Below are positions 40,751 through 44,556 of a stretch of DNA of 44,556 nt, piece after piece (position 1 is the stretch's first letter; each line of letters begins with the position of its first letter). The DNA is from CBDUZS01 sp965371785 (GTDB lineage Bacteria > Fermentibacterota > Fermentibacteria > Fermentibacterales > JCC-6), in NCBI GenBank assembly GCA_965371785.1, contig CBDUZS010000016.1, positions 1 through 44,556 on the forward strand, given 5' to 3'. A program made the translations under genes and the position numbers. The notes under the pieces were generated by a model. That model searched no databases. It worked only from the letters and a program-made list of their open reading frames with translations, and was not told the DNA's origin.

Positions 40751-42943
40751 ATGATACGGCTTATTTCACTTGCGCTCCTCCTGAACGTTACCGGCTGCAG
40801 GATCGTCTCAGCGGAGGGGCAGAGGGTAGAAACGGTTCCGAACAACACCTGCACCATCTTTCTGGCCATCGATTCTCTCCTGCTCGAAGGTGAGTTCGAC
40901 CGTGCCGAAAGCGAACTGCACTCGATGCTGAGGAATGCCGATAACAGCAGGTACATGGACGATATCCTCTGGAGGCTGGCAGGTGTCTACCACAGCCGCG
41001 GGTTGACCGACCAGGGCGTAATGCTGTTCGAAACACTCGAGCAGTCCGGTCTTGGAGATCTTACCGGCTGGAAGGTTTCATTGCTCGATCTGGCCAGAAG
41101 ACCCGCTGAAGCCCTCCCCCTGGTTTCCAGCGACGATGTGCTGCTTCGGATGTGGCTGTCCAGAGATATCGAAGATGCACCCGTTCCCGCCATCATTCCG
41201 GCACCGGTGAGTGCTGCGGAACGATTCGTGAGGGTAAGCCTTGCCCCGCTGGGTACGCTCACGCCTTCTCAGATCACCCTGGCGGCATCTGATGCCGTTC
41301 TCATCCCGGGCCTCAACGAGAGGCTGCTTGCGGAAATAGAGCTCAGGATCCACTCCGGAGGGAACTGGGTGGATTCGGTGCTTCTCCAGCTGGAGGACAG
41401 CAGTGAGAAGACAGCCCTCGAGGCAGAGAGGAACGCCTATCTCCAGGCGGGAGACGTGGCCTACTGGTCAGGGCTCCTGGAGCAGGGGGATTCTGGCGCA
41501 GGGGTGGCTGCGAGGGTGCTTGTCAGAATCGATACCGACGGGTACGCCGAGAGCTGGAGTGTAGTCGATGCCCTCGTCGGAGAGGGAGACGTGTTTCTTG
41601 CCGGGAACCTTGCATCGAACTCGAGCAATTCTGTTTTCAGAACCGGTACGATGCTCGCACTGGATCTGGAATCCGGCAGGAACGGAGCAGTCCTGGAAAG
41701 ATGCGCTTCAATCGACTCACTGGCACCTGACTCGCTTCTTGCCAGAGCGGCGCTGTTCAGAGCAAGAGCGCTCAGGTCTTCCAGGAGCTACGGGCAGGCG
41801 AATGCTGCTTACGTCGAATTCGCGACCGACTGGCCGCAGCATCCTGTATCGCGGGAAGCGGCATACATTGCAGGCAAGTACTACGACAGCGAACAGGAGT
41901 GGGCAAGGGCAGCGGAAGCATACCTTGCGTCCCTTGGTTCAAGCGGTACCTGGGCTGGCGACGAAAGAGCTCACTGGCGTGGAGGATTCTGCCTTTACAT
42001 GAGCGGTCAGGGGTACGGAGGCGATTCGTTGTGGCAGGAGGGTGTGAGGAAGTGGCCATACGGCTTCTGGCGTGACGAAATGCTCTTCTGGAGAGCCAGA
42101 TATGCCAACAGGAGAGGTGATTCCGGCAGCGAATCACGCCTTCTCGCATCCGTCGCATCCGAGCATCCGTGGGAGTTCTACGGAATGCTTGCTTCGGAGA
42201 GGCTTGGAAGGGAACACGGAATACGCCTTTCACCGACCTCGGTACTTCTCGCAGAAGACCCTTTCACTCTGAAAGCCATCGACATGTTCTCCAGGGGGTA
42301 CGGTACTCTTGCGATAGAGATGCTCCGCTACGCCAGGACCGGTGATCCCGGCAGGAGGAGTATTGCCCTCGGTCTGATCGGAGAACACGGCAAATCCATT
42401 TCCCTTCTTCGAAGCCTTGACAGCGGGCTGAGAGAGGAGGCTGTCTCTCTGCTGCCCGACAGTCTTCTGTGCTGGTACTTCCCCTCTCCCTACGCCCGTC
42501 TGAGCGAAGCGATAACGGATACGATGAGCCTTTCCTCGGATTTCGTGCAGGGTATCATGAGGGAAGAAAGCTATTTCAACAGATGGGTGGTCTCGAGTGC
42601 CGGCGCGCGAGGGCTGATTCAGCTCATGCCCGGTACAGCATACGATGTGGCCCGCTGGAACGGTCTTCCACAGTTGTCCGAGGAGGAATTCTACATTCCA
42701 TCGAATTCAATCCTCTACGGGGCTCTCTACATCAACAGACAGTTGAGGAACTTCGAGGGTCAGCCTTATCTATTCCTTGCCGCATACAATGCCGGTCCTG
42801 GAAACGCTTCGAGATGGATGGATATGCACGGATGGGATCCCCTCGACCCGGAACTATATGTAGAGCAGATCACCTATAGAGAGACGAGGATTTACGTCAA
42901 GAAGGTTCTCCGCTCAGTATGGATATACGAGAGGATGAGATAA
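40751..42943 (+). CDS. Soluble-lytic-transglycosylase-like protein (GH23) with TPR-like superhelix
   Basis: A 730-residue exported protein. The N-terminus MIRLISLALLLNVTGC looks like a short lipoprotein signal with Cys16. Residues about 35-580 are alpha-helical, TPR-like repeats as in Slt70, whose helical ring grips peptidoglycan. The C-terminal GH23 domain has GIMREESYFNRWVVSSAGARGLIQLMPGTA with catalytic Glu606, and LFLAAYNAGPGNASRW. It cleaves the MurNAc-GlcNAc bond with 1,6-anhydro product formation. The ATG starts 1 nt after the purH stop; the end overlaps the NHL protein (TAATG). Confidence 0.9.
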   Translation: MIRLISLALLLNVTGCRIVSAEGQRVETVPNNTCTIFLAIDSLLLEGEFDRAESELHSMLRNADNSRYMDDILWRLAGVYHSRGLTDQGVMLFETLEQSGLGDLTGWKVSLLDLARRPAEALPLVSSDDVLLRMWLSRDIEDAPVPAIIPAPVSAAERFVRVSLAPLGTLTPSQITLAASDAVLIPGLNERLLAEIELRIHSGGNWVDSVLLQLEDSSEKTALEAERNAYLQAGDVAYWSGLLEQGDSGAGVAARVLVRIDTDGYAESWSVVDALVGEGDVFLAGNLASNSSNSVFRTGTMLALDLESGRNGAVLERCASIDSLAPDSLLARAALFRARALRSSRSYGQANAAYVEFATDWPQHPVSREAAYIAGKYYDSEQEWARAAEAYLASLGSSGTWAGDERAHWRGGFCLYMSGQGYGGDSLWQEGVRKWPYGFWRDEMLFWRARYANRRGDSGSESRLLASVASEHPWEFYGMLASERLGREHGIRLSPTSVLLAEDPFTLKAIDMFSRGYGTLAIEMLRYARTGDPGRRSIALGLIGEHGKSISLLRSLDSGLREEAVSLLPDSLLCWYFPSPYARLSEAITDTMSLSSDFVQGIMREESYFNRWVVSSAGARGLIQLMPGTAYDVARWNGLPQLSEEEFYIPSNSILYGALYINRQLRNFEGQPYLFLAAYNAGPGNASRWMDMHGWDPLDPELYVEQITYRETRIYVKKVLRSVWIYERMR

Positions 42944-44241
42944 TGAACCCACTGGCTGTAGTATTGCTGATAGGCTCCTGGTTCATCGAGCCGTCCGAGC
43001 CGACCACCCTTGTCTTTCCTCCGTTCGGCCATTGTATGAACATCTACAAGGCAGGAAACGATGAGCTTGCGCTCATGCTCGGCGGCATGGTCAGTTTCGA
43101 CGACCCTCAGGGGCTCGCATGTGTCAAGCTGTCTGCGTGGGACGAGCCGGGGTTGAGCGACGACGATGAACTGACGGTCTACGGCGTCAACAGCAGGTCC
43201 GGTCATGTCATCTACAACGCCAGTATGTACGCCCTGGGGCTTTACGGCGGCACGGGTTCTGGGCCGGATGAGCTCAGAGGGCCGCACGGAGTCGCTGCAG
43301 ACTCTGAAGGGCTTGTTCTCGTTGCCGATACGGGCAACGGCAGGGTAGTGATACTCGATCGAAATGAGAGAAGGCTCGTCCAGATCGGCTTTCTGGCAGG
43401 GGACATGATCGAGCCCTGGGACGTGGCCCTGGACGGGAGCGGATCGATCTACGTCACCGACAGATCCGGCGGCAGAATGCTGGTTTACAATTCTCTTGCG
43501 GACAGCCTGCCCTCAGTGATCCTGCTCGAACTGCCCCTGGGGATTGCCGCAACCGGTTCGGACAGGTGGACAACGGATCATGGGGCTTTTCAGGCCGTGA
43601 TAACGGAAGACGGTTCACGCCTTGTAAAAGTAGTTGACGGTGAGATCACCGGCTCCGCTGTGCCCGGCGACTGCGGCGGAAGAACCTTCAACTACGTGGA
43701 TATCGACTACTACGGCAACATCTGGGCTACTGACAGCATCTCATGCCAGATCCACAAATTCAATAGCGATCTCGAGTATCTGGACAGCTTCGGTGAACCC
43801 GGAAAAGAAGATGGCCAGCTGGACGCACCAACCGGCATATCGATATGGAACAGATTCGGACAGGTCTTCGTTGCCGAAAGCGAGGGAGCCAGGTACTTCT
43901 GGGTGGGAACGGATCTTCGGGAACTGAGCTTTCGCTCCGATGGAGTGGGTTTTACCTTTTCGGCAACCGTTACCGAGCCGGCCAACGTAAGGGCAACGGT
44001 CCTCGACCCCGGTGGGGAAGAGGTAAAGACAGTGTACAATGCCAGGGTCACTGGCAGGATCCTGGAGTTCGACTGGGATGGCACAGATTCGCGCGGTCAG
44101 GGACTTCCGGCAGGGGAATACACACTGACGATAGTCATCGAACCGACTTATTCCAGCAGGGGCTACTTCCACAAGACGTTCAGGAGAAGCTTCTCATTCG
44201 ATGGTGTTTCCACTGAGCTGCCGCCTGGAATCAGGGGGTGA
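42943..44241 (+). CDS. Secreted NHL-repeat beta-propeller protein with FlgD-like Ig domain
   Basis: A 432-residue protein with N-terminal signal-like helix (MNPLAVVLLIGSWFI). Residues about 105-330 hold NHL repeats: ELRGPHGVAADSEGLVLVADTGNGRVVIL, IEPWDVALDGSGSIYVTDRSGGRMLVY, QLDAPTGISI..GQVFVAESE. The last 90 residues are a FlgD-Ig-type domain (VRATVLDPGGEEVKTVYN, FDWDGTDSRGQGLPAGEYTLTI). NHL propellers are usually binding platforms. Translational coupling to the transglycosylase suggests both act on the cell envelope. No signal for a specific ligand. Confidence 0.83.
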   Translation: MNPLAVVLLIGSWFIEPSEPTTLVFPPFGHCMNIYKAGNDELALMLGGMVSFDDPQGLACVKLSAWDEPGLSDDDELTVYGVNSRSGHVIYNASMYALGLYGGTGSGPDELRGPHGVAADSEGLVLVADTGNGRVVILDRNERRLVQIGFLAGDMIEPWDVALDGSGSIYVTDRSGGRMLVYNSLADSLPSVILLELPLGIAATGSDRWTTDHGAFQAVITEDGSRLVKVVDGEITGSAVPGDCGGRTFNYVDIDYYGNIWATDSISCQIHKFNSDLEYLDSFGEPGKEDGQLDAPTGISIWNRFGQVFVAESEGARYFWVGTDLRELSFRSDGVGFTFSATVTEPANVRATVLDPGGEEVKTVYNARVTGRILEFDWDGTDSRGQGLPAGEYTLTIVIEPTYSSRGYFHKTFRRSFSFDGVSTELPPGIRG

Positions 44242-44556
44242 ACCTGAAACTTCCTCTGCTCATTGTTCTCCTGGGCTTATCCGCATTCTTCAGCGGTACG
44301 GAGACAGCCTACTTCAGCCTTGACAGGCTTGGGCGCAGAAGGCTCTCGACGGACAGCCGCGGCAGGATTGCCCTCAGGCTTCTCGGGAAGCCGGACAGAC
44401 TCCTCTCTGCTGTGCTCTTTGGCAATACGCTTGTAAACGTTGCCGCATCAGCAGTTGCCACCGTCATGATCGCAGAGATCCTTCCCGGTTCGCTGGGACT
44501 GGGAATAGCAGTCCTTGTCATGACTTTTCTTCTGCTCATCTTCGGCGAGATATCTC
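44238..44556 (+). CDS. CNNM/DUF21 transmembrane protein (CorC/hemolysin family), partial at window end
   Basis: A GTG start overlapping the previous stop (GTGA) opens a frame that runs off the window after 106 codons. It begins MNLKLPLLIVLLGLSAFFSGTE and has ETAYFSLDRLGRRRL, then FGNTLVNVAASAVATVMIAEI, the typical first half of the DUF21/CNNM domain of magnesium/cobalt efflux-type proteins. CBS and CorC_HlyC domains would lie beyond 44556. Confidence 0.87.
   Translation, partial: MNLKLPLLIVLLGLSAFFSGTETAYFSLDRLGRRRLSTDSRGRIALRLLGKPDRLLSAVLFGNTLVNVAASAVATVMIAEILPGSLGLGIAVLVMTFLLLIFGEIS

Overview
The window comes from a bacterial chromosome, most likely from the FCB superphylum or a related candidate phylum such as Fermentibacterota/Aegiribacteria. 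That placement is an inference. It rests on secreted proteins ending in FlgD/type-A-sorting-like domains (4146-5582, 27555-29021, 42943-44241), a gingipain-type C25 peptidase, ATGA/TAATG-overlapped operons, frequent TTG and GTG starts, and CCA-encoding tRNA genes. No 16S rRNA or other taxonomic marker is present.

Region 1 (7-10966) is an accessory island attached to the 3' end of a tRNA-Gly(GCC) gene. The last 12 bases of the tRNA plus one more base form a 13-bp core that occurs five times: at 71, 171, 5653, 10855 and 10954. Three of these are followed by the same hairpin terminator. The repeats divide the island into two tandem units. Unit 1 carries a very large C25 peptidase and a translationally coupled secreted protein. 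Unit 2 carries a small serine recombinase, a 3'-truncated radical-SAM-type gene, a GT87-like membrane glycosyltransferase, IS3-family wreckage, an ATPase/primase-like remnant and a DUF4145 gene interrupted by an in-frame TGA.

Region 2 (11060-16981) returns to compact coding. It holds a carbon-nitrogen hydrolase, aspartate-ammonia ligase (asnA), a lipoprotein, tRNA-Cys, and an operon of a CXXC micro-protein (CD1871A type), a membrane polyferredoxin, a TlpA-like thioredoxin and a GT2 glycosyltransferase.

Region 3 (17087-21485) is a partner-switching module: STAS antagonist, HATPase anti-sigma-type kinase, and a 1206-residue fusion of a STAND-like ATPase, HEAT-like repeats and a SpoIIE/RsbU phosphatase. 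I regard this as the most interesting candidate system in the window. It may couple nucleotide-dependent ligand sensing directly to STAS dephosphorylation.

Region 4 (21509-27439) has a GH57 hydrolase, an overlapping zinc-ribbon micro-gene, a MurU-like nucleotidyltransferase, an AmgK-like sugar kinase, trpS, cysS and, on the minus strand, rpsT.

Region 5 (27555-33708) has an M14 carboxypeptidase, a DnaJ-TPR protein, a MerR regulator, two tRNA-Pro genes (GGG and CGG), a PCMT, a small export protein, a LOG/SLOG-type protein, apt and a lipoprotein behind a strong promoter.

Region 6 (33793-44556) is a dense run of overlapping genes: rarA, a second PCMT, a histidine-kinase-like protein with degenerate ATP site, rnr, nadE, purH, a Slt-type lytic transglycosylase, an NHL-repeat secreted protein and the start of a CNNM/CorC-type membrane protein that leaves the window.
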